Shown here: one piece after another, positions 7,307-15,952 of the stretch | How the letters are laid out: each line of letters starts with the position of its first letter | Position numbering within the stretch: the first letter of the stretch is position 1 | NCBI GenBank assembly: GCA_934277375.1 | Contig: CAKQTZ010000008.1 | Span: 1 to 64,000 of the forward strand | Direction: 5' to 3' | From: an uncultured Coprococcus sp. | GTDB lineage: Bacteria > Bacillota > Clostridia > Lachnospirales > Lachnospiraceae | DNA: 64,000 bases | Translations under genes and position numbers: made by a program | The notes under the pieces: model-generated | What the model saw: only the letters and a program-made list of their open reading frames with translations | What the model was told of the DNA's origin: nothing | Database searches by the model: none

Positions 7307-8676
7307 TATTTGCCACCCTCCAGTCTCTTGATTATCTTCTTCTTCATCTCACATGACATTCCGTAGTTCTCGCAGTCATACAGGATGTATATTCTGTCAA
7401 CACCATCTATAGTCACATCATCTGCCGCAGCAACCTCGCTAAGATTTGTAAGTATCTTCTCCTCGGGGATACCAGCCAACAGGCATCTCACCTTGTGGTC
7501 GTAGCATCTAGGTCCAGTACAGATTACCTGTACAACATCATCCCTGTTGAACTGCTCATACTCAAGATCGTATATCCAGCCTGAGAACTCTATACTCTTC
7601 TGTCTGTCCTCAAGATCATCCATTGCAAGGAGAATAGCTTTCCTGCCCTTCTCATTTGCCACATATTCAAATGTTCTGGATGAGGAAACCGCGCTCTGAC
7701 CCTTTGAAAGCGCCTGAATAACTGTGACACCATTCACTGTGGTCTCATTGTGACGGGAATCCGGAATGTGAATCTGACCCATGAGTTCCTTTACCCTTTC
7801 AGCCGATAGGCCAATCTCGCGCAGTGCCGATATAACTGTAACTTCATTATATATATTGAAGAGAGCTGTGTGGATCAATGGATAAACTGTCTTCTTGTCT
7901 CCCTCCTGTATTGTGATTGTCATCTTCTCTCTGTCTATGTCAGTTGCCAGATACTTCTTATCCGGGGAGTGAAGTCCACACTTCGGACATACCACATCAC
8001 CGATGTGATGGTATCTGAGGTAATTGTACTTCAGCTTCTCGCCACAGTTAGGGCAGATCTGGTAATCCGCGATAAGGTTGTATGGCTCAGTCTTGTCATC
8101 AGGCTGCTTGCCAATTCCATAGAACACTCTGTAGCTGTCCTTCTTCAGCATGCTTGAGCAGAGCTCGTCCGCATTCAGGATCACCTTTGCCGAATCTGGG
8201 CAGTAGGTATCTATGACACTGAAAATATAATCAGGGTGAGCATTTCTCTTGAGTGAATCTCTGAAAAGTCCTGTTACAACGAGGTAGTCTGGCTTCACAT
8301 ATGGGAGTATCAGTCTTGATGCACGCTCGTCCACCTCAAATACAGTGGCGTCCACTCTGACCTTACCAGTAAATGTAAGGCTGTTGATGACATTTGTCGT
8401 ACAGCCTGGAACGATATTTGAACCTGTCCTGTTGCTGACAACTCTTCTTCCATCCTTCTCCAGAACGTCTGTTATCAAATTACTGCAGGTGGTCTTACCA
8501 TTTGTTCCTGTGACACATATGGTGAGCGGTGCCTTTGGCGCCTGTGCCAGAAAATCCGGACATATCTTAAGGGCTATAACTCCAGGTGTGTGGGTACCGT
8601 TTCTACCCAGGAGCTGGATGAGTCCCTTACTCAGTTTGGCGGCTGCGAGAGCCAAATGAAATCTAAAAGATGACAT
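7306..8676 (-). CDS. murT: lipid II isoglutaminyl synthase, MurT subunit
   Basis: The 456-residue Mur-ligase-like protein has the ATP-binding P-loop TGTNGKTTCSNL (about residue 60), the Mur middle domain, a four-Cys zinc ribbon inserted in it (CPNCGEKL and CPKCGLHS, about 205-230) and the MurT C-terminal DUF1727 region. MurT activates the D-Glu carboxylate of lipid II with ATP, and ammonia from GatD completes amidation. The ATG follows AAGGAG. A strong promoter lies at 8743-8771 and gatD overlaps the stop codon, so this is a two-gene operon. Confidence 0.92.
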   Translation of the reverse strand: MSSFRFHLALAAAKLSKGLIQLLGRNGTHTPGVIALKICPDFLAQAPKAPLTICVTGTNGKTTCSNLITDVLEKDGRRVVSNRTGSNIVPGCTTNVINSLTFTGKVRVDATVFEVDERASRLILPYVKPDYLVVTGLFRDSLKRNAHPDYIFSVIDTYCPDSAKVILNADELCSSMLKKDSYRVFYGIGKQPDDKTEPYNLIADYQICPNCGEKLKYNYLRYHHIGDVVCPKCGLHSPDKKYLATDIDREKMTITIQEGDKKTVYPLIHTALFNIYNEVTVISALREIGLSAERVKELMGQIHIPDSRHNETTVNGVTVIQALSKGQSAVSSSRTFEYVANEKGRKAILLAMDDLEDRQKSIEFSGWIYDLEYEQFNRDDVVQVICTGPRCYDHKVRCLLAGIPEEKILTNLSEVAAADDVTIDGVDRIYILYDCENYGMSCEMKKKIIKRLEGGK

Positions 8677-8742
8677 AGCTATTCATTCTCCTTATCATTT
8701 ATAGATTTTCTCTTGAAAACCTGTTACATACAAACTCATGTA

Positions 8743-8771
8743 ATTCTACAACCTTTGACATTGCTTGTCAA
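8743..8771 (-). promoter_or_regulatory. sigma-A promoter of murT-gatD
   Basis: On the minus strand: perfect TTGACA (8771-8766), 17-bp spacer, TAGAAT (8748-8743), about 65 bases upstream of the murT start. Its strength fits a constitutive wall-synthesis operon. Confidence 0.75.
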
Positions 8772-8792
8772 TTACACCAGCCCCTTACGAGC

Positions 8793-9554
8793 CTATGATT
8801 TCGCCTCTTTCCAGTGTTTTCTGTAATTTGTCCTGCGATATGCACTTGGAGTACTGCCAAACCTGTCTCTGAAGCATTTTGTAAAGTAGCTGTTGGACGC
8901 AAATGCAAGATACTGGGATATATCCGTGCAGCTAAAATCTGAATACAACAGCATATTTCTGGCGGTCTGAAGCTTCTTCTCCATGACGTAACCGGAGATA
9001 GTCTGCCCCACCTCCTTATGAAATAGTTTGCTCAGATATGAACGTTCCACTCCCGCAAATTCTGCCACATCGCCAATCTCTATCCGCTCATGAAGATGAT
9101 CATACACATAATCCATTGCTTTCACACAATGCGGTGATATTGCAGTTCTCTTTTTCACCCTTCTCATGCGCTTCGCATAATCCATGACGATCTGATTATG
9201 TATCTCTATGACCTGCTGCGTGGTCTGTGCCTTATCTAACTTATTAATATAGAAGTCACTGAGATTGTAACTCTCCATCTCCTCCATTCCTTCTTCTATA
9301 CAGAACCTGGATATCATCGCAACAAGCACTATCTCGTGATATCTCCTGTTGCGGACTTTATCCTCTGACAATATTCCCCTTGCCGCAAGAACCGCCTCAT
9401 CCTCATCCCCTGAAAGCAGCATTCCGGACAATGTCTTCACATCACCGCTGCTCACAAGCTGATAAAAGTCAAGTTCACTGTCATATGATGGATGAGCAAG
9501 CCCATATTCCCTCTGCACAAATTGCTGTTTCACTATCTCGTCCGATATGTTCAT
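8793..9554 (-). CDS. AraC-family transcriptional regulator
   Basis: The 253-residue protein has an N-terminal helical sensing region without a clear cupin and a C-terminal AraC double helix-turn-helix (about 150-250; GDVAEFAGVERSYLSKLF and YFTKCFRDRFGSTPSAYRR). The long frame opens 21 codons earlier, but AAAGGCGG sits correctly before the ATG at 9554. It is transcribed divergently from the GH5 glycosidase with about 260 bases between starts, so it probably controls that gene in response to an oligosaccharide. The effector is unknown. Confidence 0.85.
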   Translation of the reverse strand: MNISDEIVKQQFVQREYGLAHPSYDSELDFYQLVSSGDVKTLSGMLLSGDEDEAVLAARGILSEDKVRNRRYHEIVLVAMISRFCIEEGMEEMESYNLSDFYINKLDKAQTTQQVIEIHNQIVMDYAKRMRRVKKRTAISPHCVKAMDYVYDHLHERIEIGDVAEFAGVERSYLSKLFHKEVGQTISGYVMEKKLQTARNMLLYSDFSCTDISQYLAFASNSYFTKCFRDRFGSTPSAYRRTNYRKHWKEAKS

Positions 9555-9683
9555 GGTTAATCCGCCTTTCAACTGTAATGTACGGGGGCTTTCACCATAT
9601 ATTCTCAGCAAATACAATGCCTTGATATCCCGTTTTTATAATACGCCTTTTTATTATAATACTATAACACAATTATTTTATTA

Positions 9684-9710
9684 ATGACACATTTGTTATA
9701 TTTGTATAAT
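9684..9710 (+). promoter_or_regulatory. candidate promoter of the GH5 gene
   Basis: A perfect TATAAT (9705-9710) lies 105 bases before the GH5 start. Only a weak -35 (ATGACA, 15-bp spacing) is visible, as expected for a promoter needing an activator such as the divergent AraC protein. Confidence 0.45.
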
Positions 9711-9815
9711 GGTACAAATGCTAGTATAAAGTCACAGAAAACAAAACTGACAAGCACTCATGAGCATGCAGATGAGCGCAGTACATATTTATTATTTCAT
9801 AGGAGGTTACAGATT

Positions 9816-10847
9816 ATGAAAACTTTAGACGGATTCAAAAAAGGCGTAAATTTAGGTGGATGGCTGTCGCAGGGACCACTTGATAAGAAACACCTCGACA
9901 CATTTATCACAGAAGCTGATATAGCAAAAATTGCCTCATGGGGACTTGACCACGTTCGCCTGCCAATCGATTATGACAATTTTGAAAATGAGGACGGAAG
10001 CGACAAGGAAAGCGGCTACACTTACATCGACTCATGTATTGAGTGGTGCAGAAAGTACAGTCTTAACATGGTTCTTGACCTGCACAAGACATATGGATAT
10101 ATATTTGACGACGAGGCTCATCTTCTTGAATTCTTCCATGAGAAATCTCTTCAGGATAGATTCTATGGAATATGGAGAAAGCTTATAGACAGATATGCAA
10201 AGGATGCAGACATAATAATGTTCGAGCCGTTGAACGAGGTCGTAAGTCCGACAGTTGTAAACGAATGGAACGAAATATCAAGCAAATATATCGAGATCAT
10301 CCGTGCGAAAGCACCTACTGCCAAGATTCTGCTCGGTGGGGTTGGCTACAATGCTGTTACATCTATAAAACTTCTCCCTCATCACAACGATGAGAATATA
10401 GTTTACAATTTCCACTGTTATGAGCCAATGGTATTTACCCACCAGTCTGCTTACTGGGTAACAGGGATGCCTTCAGATTTCCATATCGAATATCCGGGGG
10501 ATTTCAATGACTACATGGAGAAATCCCGCCAGATCGAAGGATGTATGCATGGAGCCATCACCGAGAGTAGCCTTGGACTTAATTCCATCGGTCCTGATTT
10601 GTTCGAAAAAATGTTCCTCGATGGCATCAAGGCAGTTGAAGAGAGAGATGGTTTCATGTACTGTGGTGAGTATGGTGTCATCGACAGAGCACCGCTTGAC
10701 GGAACACTGAACTGGTACAAAGATATCCACTCTGTATTTGAAAAATACGGAATCGGACGTGCAGCATGGAACTACAAAGAGAAAGACTACGGTCTTGAGG
10801 GCGAGCATTACGCACCGATCATTGATGAGCTTGTGAAGTACATGTAA
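9816..10847 (+). CDS. GH5-family glycoside hydrolase, intracellular
   Basis: The 343-residue protein is a single GH5 TIM barrel. It opens with GVNLGGWLSQGPLD, carries the conserved Arg in LDHVRLPIDY, the acid/base Glu in FEPLNEV (about 143) and the nucleophile Glu in CGEYGVIDR (about 285). No signal peptide or binding module is present, so it should act on imported beta-linked oligosaccharides such as cello- or glucomanno-oligosaccharides. The frame extends 44 codons upstream, but AGGAGG is placed for the ATG at 9816. It is monocistronic with a terminator after it. Substrate specificity inside GH5 cannot be decided by eye. Confidence 0.88.
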   Translation: MKTLDGFKKGVNLGGWLSQGPLDKKHLDTFITEADIAKIASWGLDHVRLPIDYDNFENEDGSDKESGYTYIDSCIEWCRKYSLNMVLDLHKTYGYIFDDEAHLLEFFHEKSLQDRFYGIWRKLIDRYAKDADIIMFEPLNEVVSPTVVNEWNEISSKYIEIIRAKAPTAKILLGGVGYNAVTSIKLLPHHNDENIVYNFHCYEPMVFTHQSAYWVTGMPSDFHIEYPGDFNDYMEKSRQIEGCMHGAITESSLGLNSIGPDLFEKMFLDGIKAVEERDGFMYCGEYGVIDRAPLDGTLNWYKDIHSVFEKYGIGRAAWNYKEKDYGLEGEHYAPIIDELVKYM

Positions 10848-10917
10848 TATAGCACCCTATTATTTCACTCCTATTTTTATATAATGTCCGCATAGTCATA
10901 TGTTTATTGCGAACACG

Positions 10918-10954
10918 AAAGCCGGTTTCATAAATTATATGTGAACCGGCTTTT
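10918..10954 (+). terminator. terminator of the GH5 gene
   Basis: GCCGGTTTCA pairs with TGAACCGGC around a short AT-rich loop, followed by TTTT. It sits in the 324-base gap before the acyltransferase gene; the rest of that gap holds only the promoter at 11051. Confidence 0.8.
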
Positions 10955-11050
10955 ATTATCCTTGTTATCATATAAGGAAAAGAACAGGAAGAGGCAGACT
11001 TTAGGGCTATGCATGTTATGGGAGACAATGCGTATATGCTATAACGATGG

Positions 11051-11079
11051 TTGCTTATATATCAATTTTAAGATATAAT
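11051..11079 (+). promoter_or_regulatory. promoter of the acyltransferase gene
   Basis: TTGCTT (11051-11056), 17-bp spacer, perfect TATAAT (11074-11079); about 90 bases before the start codon. Confidence 0.65.
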
Positions 11080-11171
11080 CAAAAAGTATCGAATACTGCC
11101 GAAAAGTACACACTTCGACAGCATCCTACATAACAAACACATGATAAAGATTTAAGGGGAGAGGGGTCATC

Positions 11172-12212
11172 ATGTCAAATTCTAAACGTATAAACTATAT
11201 TGATATAGCGAAAGGGTTGGCAATCATCTGTGTAATAATCGGACACACATTTTCCAAATATGACAAACTAGACAGACTCGTTATAACTTTTATATACTCA
11301 TTCCATATGCCGCTGTTTTTTATCTTGTCAGGATTTTTTGTAAAAGATCAGACATATGATGTAAAGAAAACCATTATCAAAAAAGCAAAGCAACTTCTAC
11401 TTCCATATGCAGTTATAAACGTTCTCAGATATATAACCAAACTCATTATCGCTGGTTTTTCCATACCTGGTCTTAAAAACTTTATTTTATCGCTCTTATA
11501 TGCCAACGACAGCCGTGCACATACTAAATTCTGTATCATTGCTGCACCGCCAATCGGAATGACCTGGTTTCTGCCAGCACTTTTCTTCTGTCAAATAATA
11601 TATATATGTCTGAACAATTTTGCCAGAAAATACAACACTTCTATTGGAATAATTGTTGTGATAATGGGTCTTGTTTCGTATGGACTGAACGATATCATAT
11701 GGCTTCCTTTTTCGCTGCAACAGGCTATGACAGGATTAGTTTTTTACCATATTGGTTTTCTCCTCAAAAAGCATCACATTATTGAAAACAGCCCTAAAGA
11801 CATACCTGTATCTGTTCTTATAATCGGTGCCGCATTATGGCTTGTCACAATTTACACCAAGCCTGTTGGAATGTCCAAAAATGCGTACCCTGGTATGTGC
11901 TCCTTTGTAGGAGCTATATGTGGCACATACTTTATCACACAGTTTTCAAAATTACTTGAGAGGATTCCACTCATTGGTAAGGGGCTTCTCTGGTGCGGAA
12001 AGAATTCAATATACATATATGCCCTACATGCATTTGACATAAGGATCCTCGCCTACCTCAAGAACTTTGTACTCTCATTTTATGCATTGCCATCGACTAA
12101 AGGAGCTATTTTATTCGCATTTATCAGGGTATTAAGCGTACTGACCGCATCAGTAATTTTTGTATTTATAAAAAATGGCATCCAGAGATTATCCATCTCC
12201 AAATGCCATTAA
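11172..12212 (+). CDS. membrane acyltransferase, acyltransferase-3 family
   Basis: The 346-residue protein has about ten hydrophobic segments and the family's N-terminal pattern YIDIAKGLAIICVIIGHT, with the conserved His in GHT, then SFHMPLFFILSGFF. Members of this family O-acetylate or otherwise acylate surface polysaccharides, peptidoglycan or antibiotics. GGGGAGAGGGG precedes the ATG. It is a single gene with its own promoter, convergent with rlmD 21 bases away and with no terminator between. Its codons are more AT-rich than those of its neighbours, which hints at acquisition. The acyl acceptor is unknown. Confidence 0.85.
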   Translation: MSNSKRINYIDIAKGLAIICVIIGHTFSKYDKLDRLVITFIYSFHMPLFFILSGFFVKDQTYDVKKTIIKKAKQLLLPYAVINVLRYITKLIIAGFSIPGLKNFILSLLYANDSRAHTKFCIIAAPPIGMTWFLPALFFCQIIYICLNNFARKYNTSIGIIVVIMGLVSYGLNDIIWLPFSLQQAMTGLVFYHIGFLLKKHHIIENSPKDIPVSVLIIGAALWLVTIYTKPVGMSKNAYPGMCSFVGAICGTYFITQFSKLLERIPLIGKGLLWCGKNSIYIYALHAFDIRILAYLKNFVLSFYALPSTKGAILFAFIRVLSVLTASVIFVFIKNGIQRLSISKCH

Positions 12213-12233
12213 GTAATATCTTTTTGTTATATA

Positions 12234-13595
12234 TCACCGCTGTCCAGCACCCGCTCTGGTGAGGAGCACCACCGTCTCTACCCCGCAGGTGAGTGGGAAC
12301 ATGTCCACAGGAGTCATCCTGATGACCTGATAGCCGTGCTTTGTCATATACTTCAGATCCCGGGCAAGACTCTCCGGGCCGCAGGATATATACACAACCC
12401 TTTTAGGTCTAAGGGTGATGACCGATGACATGAACTCCTCCGTGCTTCCAGATCTCGGAGGATCCATGAATACCACGTCTATGCTGTCCCCTTCCTCAGC
12501 GACATCCACCATAAATCTGCCGGCATCGTTACTGTAAATGTCAACATTCTGTAGCTTGTTCATCTTCACATTCACCCGGGCATCGTGCACGGCAGCCTCA
12601 TTCAGCTCCACGCCGATAACCTTCTTTGCCTGATTGCTCGCAGCTATACCTATTGTTCCTATGCCGCAGTAGGCATCTATAACAGTCTCCTTCTTCTTGA
12701 GATCCGCGTACTTGATGGCTTTGCCATATAGAATCTCCGTCTGCTCCGGATTCACCTGGTAGAAGCTGCCCGGCGATATACGGAAACGCTTTCCGCACAG
12801 GATATCCTCTATATAACCTTTGCCGTAAATAACCTGGTTCCTGTCACCGATAACCATGCTGGTGTCCTTCATGTTGATATTCTGGACAACCGTTGTGATC
12901 TCCGGGTGAGCCGTCACAAGCGCCTTTGCGAGATTCTTCTTGGACGGGAATACCGGCGATGCGGTGACTATGATCACCATGATCTGCCCAGTCTTTCTTC
13001 CGACCCTTATCTGCAAATGCCTTATGAGCCCGGTTCCTGTATCTTCATTATAAATCTGCAGCTTGAACGACTTTATCAGTCCGGCAAATGTCCTGATGAT
13101 AGCCGCGGCCTTCTCATCCTCCACATAACAGTTCTCAACAGGAAGTATATTGTGTGTTCCCTCCTCGTACACCCCAGAAATTATCTCTCCGCTCTTCATT
13201 CTTCTGAATTCCGCAGTGACTTTATTCCTGTAGTGATATGGATTCTCCATGCCTATTATTTTATCCACCGGGCCAAATCCGCTGAGCAGGCTGTCTATAT
13301 ACTTCTGCTTCTCGGCAAGCTGCTGCTCGTATGGAATGTCCACATACTGACAGCCACCGCACAGATGGGATATAGGGCATTTGCTGTCTGGGTTTGGCTT
13401 ATACTGTGAGGAGTGTACCTGCCGTGGTTTTCCATGTCCAGTTTTACTTTTACCAAACGCATTGATTCGTTTCTCTCCACCTGTTACATTGTACTTTTTT
13501 CTATATGGCTGCCTTTCTCTTTCGTTTCCATTGCCACTCATTTTATTATTTTCTTCTCTTCGAGGCTTTCCCCCGCTTCTTCTCTCTGCCATCAT
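12234..13595 (-). CDS. rlmD: 23S rRNA (uracil-5-)-methyltransferase, RlmD/RumA family
   Basis: The 453-residue protein has a basic, low-complexity N-terminal extension (about 1-70) and then the family iron-sulphur motif CPISHLCGGCQY, with the fourth Cys in VENCYVEDE. It continues with a SAM-binding fold (DAYCGIGTIGI), the MDPPRSG motif and the catalytic Cys in VYISCGPESLARDL. It methylates a conserved uridine of 23S rRNA to m5U. The arginine- and lysine-rich tail at the N-terminus probably binds RNA. Two ATGs lie back to back at the start; a short upstream frame starting inside the repeat at 13629-13714 ends exactly on them, so translation may be coupled. Confidence 0.9.
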   Translation of the reverse strand: MMAERRSGGKPRREENNKMSGNGNERERQPYRKKYNVTGGEKRINAFGKSKTGHGKPRQVHSSQYKPNPDSKCPISHLCGGCQYVDIPYEQQLAEKQKYIDSLLSGFGPVDKIIGMENPYHYRNKVTAEFRRMKSGEIISGVYEEGTHNILPVENCYVEDEKAAAIIRTFAGLIKSFKLQIYNEDTGTGLIRHLQIRVGRKTGQIMVIIVTASPVFPSKKNLAKALVTAHPEITTVVQNINMKDTSMVIGDRNQVIYGKGYIEDILCGKRFRISPGSFYQVNPEQTEILYGKAIKYADLKKKETVIDAYCGIGTIGIAASNQAKKVIGVELNEAAVHDARVNVKMNKLQNVDIYSNDAGRFMVDVAEEGDSIDVVFMDPPRSGSTEEFMSSVITLRPKRVVYISCGPESLARDLKYMTKHGYQVIRMTPVDMFPLTCGVETVVLLTRAGAGQR

Positions 13596-13675
13596 TTTAT
13601 CCTTATTACAAAATTTACAAAATAGTCTTGAGCAGACGCATGAAAGGCGCTCCGCGCGGCGTCTGCGTGCTTCAC
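13592..13675 (-). CDS. candidate 27-codon leader ORF starting inside the dispersed repeat
   Basis: GGAGG, a seven-base spacer and GTG (13675-13673) lie inside the dispersed repeat, and the frame runs 27 codons to a TGA (13594-13592) overlapping the ATGATG start of rlmD. The same ribosome site and start recur in the copy at 53571. The peptide begins MKHADAARSAF and is not recognised. It could couple translation of rlmD to the repeat, or be untranslated. Confidence 0.35.
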   Translation of the reverse strand: MKHADAARSAFHASAQDYFVNFVIRIK

Positions 13676-13714
13676 AAGGATTCCTCCCGCTTACGCGGGT
13701 CCATCCTTATGAAA
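13629..13714 (-). repeat. dispersed two-hairpin repeat, copy A
   Basis: About 86 bases, nearly identical to copies at 53429-53517 and 53523-53610. One hairpin is GCAGACGC/GCGTCTGC enclosing GCGC-TCC-GCGC; the other is CCCGC-TTAC-GCGGG inside an outer AAGG/CCTT helix. The outer end of the repeat supplies the stop codon (13707-13709) of the upstream GDSL lipoprotein gene. The orientation in which its helices pair best is the minus strand, the same as both flanking genes. Confidence 0.85.
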
Positions 13715-14687
13715 TTTTTTTTATTGCCTGGTAGCACACCTCGCCCATGACCGCGTGTCCGTCCCTGTTCGGGTGTATGTCGAAATTGGTGGTCACGCCT
13801 TCGCCGTATGCAGCATTCACAAGATTGTTTGGATTGATCTCAAATGCTGTATACCAGTCACCTACAGTACATCCCTGCGCCTGGGCTATGTCATTTATAT
13901 TCTCATTGAGCCGCTTCACCAGGTCGTCTGTAAATCCTGCAAGTGTAAGGGACTCTCCCTCGACCGCTAGATCTAGATTCACATTCCTGTACGGATTGTA
14001 TATCGTAAATATGATTATCTGGGCATGATCATTTTTCTCTCTGAGTGCCTTGATGATTGCCTCTGTATTCTCCCGGCACTGCGCTAAACTTCTCTCCTCA
14101 TCAGCACACACCGCAGCATAGTCGTCAGCCGACAGAACATTGCCCGCAAGGTTTGTATATATCAGATCATCTGCCGCGTGGAGAACATCATTTGCCCCAA
14201 TATCTACGGTGATAACATCAGCATAGTCAAGCATTCCGATCTCGCCACCATTTATCATGTCAAGAAGCTCGCTGCTGGTCAGCCCGTTCACACCATAATT
14301 CCTCTCGGTGCATTTGACCCCAGCCGCATTTAACTTCTGGGCTGCCACCGCCGAAAACCGATTCTTCTCCGCATCGGCAAGCCCGTATCCCTTCGTTAGG
14401 GAATCGCCAAGTGCCACATATATCATTGTTTTATCATCCTCTGCTATCTGATTCGATGAATCGGCGTCGTTTTTGTCGTCTATTTTCGCTGCATCAGCAC
14501 TATCAGTTTGCGGTGTGCCTGTGTTTCCATTGATCACTTCTGTTGTGGTATCGACTGATTCTGTCCGTCCATTGTCAACCGCTTCACCGCCGTTTTTGCC
14601 ATTTGCGCCACAGCCTGCCAGCATCCACATGCCACAGATCACCGTGCAGAACAAGCAAAGTCCAATCAACCTGCGTCTATACGTCAC
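13707..14687 (-). CDS. GDSL/SGNH lipase-esterase lipoprotein
   Basis: The 326-residue protein begins at a GTG behind TAGGAG and has a lipoprotein signal with lipobox LAGC (about residue 26). A Ser/Thr/Asp/Asn-rich linker leads to an SGNH hydrolase domain (about 90-326) with block I ALGDSLTKGYG, block III IGANDV and block V DIHPNRDGH, so Ser, Asn, Asp and His are all present. It is probably anchored to the outer face of the membrane as an esterase or lysophospholipase-type enzyme. Its stop codon lies within a dispersed repeat, so the last residues may differ from relatives. It is ten bases downstream of the prolyl-tRNA editing gene, in one operon. Confidence 0.88.
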   Translation of the reverse strand: MTYRRRLIGLCLFCTVICGMWMLAGCGANGKNGGEAVDNGRTESVDTTTEVINGNTGTPQTDSADAAKIDDKNDADSSNQIAEDDKTMIYVALGDSLTKGYGLADAEKNRFSAVAAQKLNAAGVKCTERNYGVNGLTSSELLDMINGGEIGMLDYADVITVDIGANDVLHAADDLIYTNLAGNVLSADDYAAVCADEERSLAQCRENTEAIIKALREKNDHAQIIIFTIYNPYRNVNLDLAVEGESLTLAGFTDDLVKRLNENINDIAQAQGCTVGDWYTAFEINPNNLVNAAYGEGVTTNFDIHPNRDGHAVMGEVCYQAIKKIS

Positions 14688-14697
14688 GCTATCACTC

Positions 14698-15240
14698 CTA
14701 TTCTCCTGTGAGCGTCACCTTGATCATATCGTGGTGAACCGCCTCAAGAAACTTTCCAAATATATCCTCTGTCCTGACCTTCAGACTTGATGTGTTCACA
14801 CATGGATGGCATCCAAGATACTCGCCCTTCATCACATCCTCATCAACAAGCAGCTGCACATGATTCTCATGGTCATTCATGAGTCCCATGACACTGACCG
14901 CCCCCGGCCTGATATCCAGATACTTTTCCATATCCTCCGGCGATGCAAATGAAAGTCTCGCGCTGCCTATCTGTGATGTGATCTCCTTTGTCTTGAACGG
15001 CTTGTCGCCCGGCATCATGAGCAGATAGAACTGTGTCTTCTGCCTGTTGCACAGGAACAGATTCTTGCAGATGGTCGCCCCCAGCACCGCATCTATCTCG
15101 TAACAAACTTCCATTGTGTCCGCAGGCGCATGATCCGTGCGCCAATACTCTATGCCATGGTCGTCAAGGAAATCGTAAACTCTGATCTCTCTCTCAAGTC
15201 GTCCTTCATTTGTCTCTGGTCTGCCTTTGTATAATTCCAT
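14698..15240 (-). CDS. prolyl-tRNA editing (deacylase) protein, YbaK/ProX-like
   Basis: The 180-residue single-domain protein has the YbaK/ProX fold signature: the conserved Lys in GATICKNLFL, GDKPFKTKEI, and the C-terminal GYLGCHP-type loop seen here as GEYLGCHPCVNTSSLKV. Free-standing members hydrolyse alanine or cysteine wrongly attached to tRNA-Pro. GGAGG precedes the ATG at 15240. It leads the GDSL lipoprotein gene by ten bases, though no functional link is evident. Confidence 0.88.
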   Translation of the reverse strand: MELYKGRPETNEGRLEREIRVYDFLDDHGIEYWRTDHAPADTMEVCYEIDAVLGATICKNLFLCNRQKTQFYLLMMPGDKPFKTKEITSQIGSARLSFASPEDMEKYLDIRPGAVSVMGLMNDHENHVQLLVDEDVMKGEYLGCHPCVNTSSLKVRTEDIFGKFLEAVHHDMIKVTLTGE

Positions 15241-15299
15241 TTGTATGTCCTCCGTTGGTGGCTGGTTATATATCTGTCTGCTATACCCATTATCTCGTC

Positions 15300-15333
15300 A
15301 GGGAACTATTAATATATGTATAGAACGTTCCCT
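15300..15333. other. inverted repeat upstream of the tRNA-editing gene
   Basis: AGGGAAC (15300-15306) and GTTCCCT (15327-15333) flank a 20-base AT-rich stretch. It lies about 60 bases before the editing gene and after the phosphatase gene. There is no T-run, so an operator is as likely as a terminator. Confidence 0.35.
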
Positions 15334-15396
15334 CGTGTACGCGTAAATCATATCACGTTTTTTGAGGTGTTGCCATATAAACCGTAGGATAGCCAT

Positions 15397-15894
15397 TTAC
15401 AATAATTTCTCACGCCTGAGATACTCAAGAAACCCCTCACAACCCTGACAGACATCTTTATACGTCTCATCAAAGTTTCTTGTATACCACGGATCCGCTA
15501 TAGACTGTCCATGCCTTCCCGCATAATCAAGGAGCAAATGTATCTTGTCCTGCGTATCAGGTCCCGTTATCCTCATCGTATCCCTGATGTTTGACGTATC
15601 TGCACAAAGAATATAGTCAAAATATTCATAATCCTGCTTTGTGACCTGTCTTGCCCGCTTGCTGCTGAAATCCGTATATGCCGTCTTACCTATGCCATGC
15701 GCCCTCAACACTTTCTGAGCTGGCGGATATACCGGATTGCCCTTTCCGCCCCAGATCTCCTCAGTGCTGGTCGCCGCGGATGCTATCTCGAATTTATCTG
15801 ATATGCCAAGTTTCTCCACCATGTCCTTGAGGACGAACTCGGAGATGGGAGAACGGCAGATGTTGCCATAGCATATAAATAGTATTTTCAGCAT
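15397..15894 (-). CDS. low-molecular-weight protein-tyrosine phosphatase
   Basis: The 165-residue protein has the family P-loop near its N-terminus, CYGNICRS, giving Cys8, Arg14 and Ser15, and the general-acid Asp in DPWYTRNFDETY near residue 128. Length and motif spacing are normal for cytoplasmic LMW-PTPs, which dephosphorylate phosphotyrosine proteins and often regulate exopolysaccharide export. No tyrosine kinase or capsule cluster is nearby, so the partner is unknown. Confidence 0.92.
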   Translation of the reverse strand: MLKILFICYGNICRSPISEFVLKDMVEKLGISDKFEIASAATSTEEIWGGKGNPVYPPAQKVLRAHGIGKTAYTDFSSKRARQVTKQDYEYFDYILCADTSNIRDTMRITGPDTQDKIHLLLDYAGRHGQSIADPWYTRNFDETYKDVCQGCEGFLEYLRREKLL

Positions 15895-15952
15895 ATAATT
15901 TTCTCCTTGAATTATTGAAATAGTGTATTGTTTGAATCCTCTATGTTTTTAG

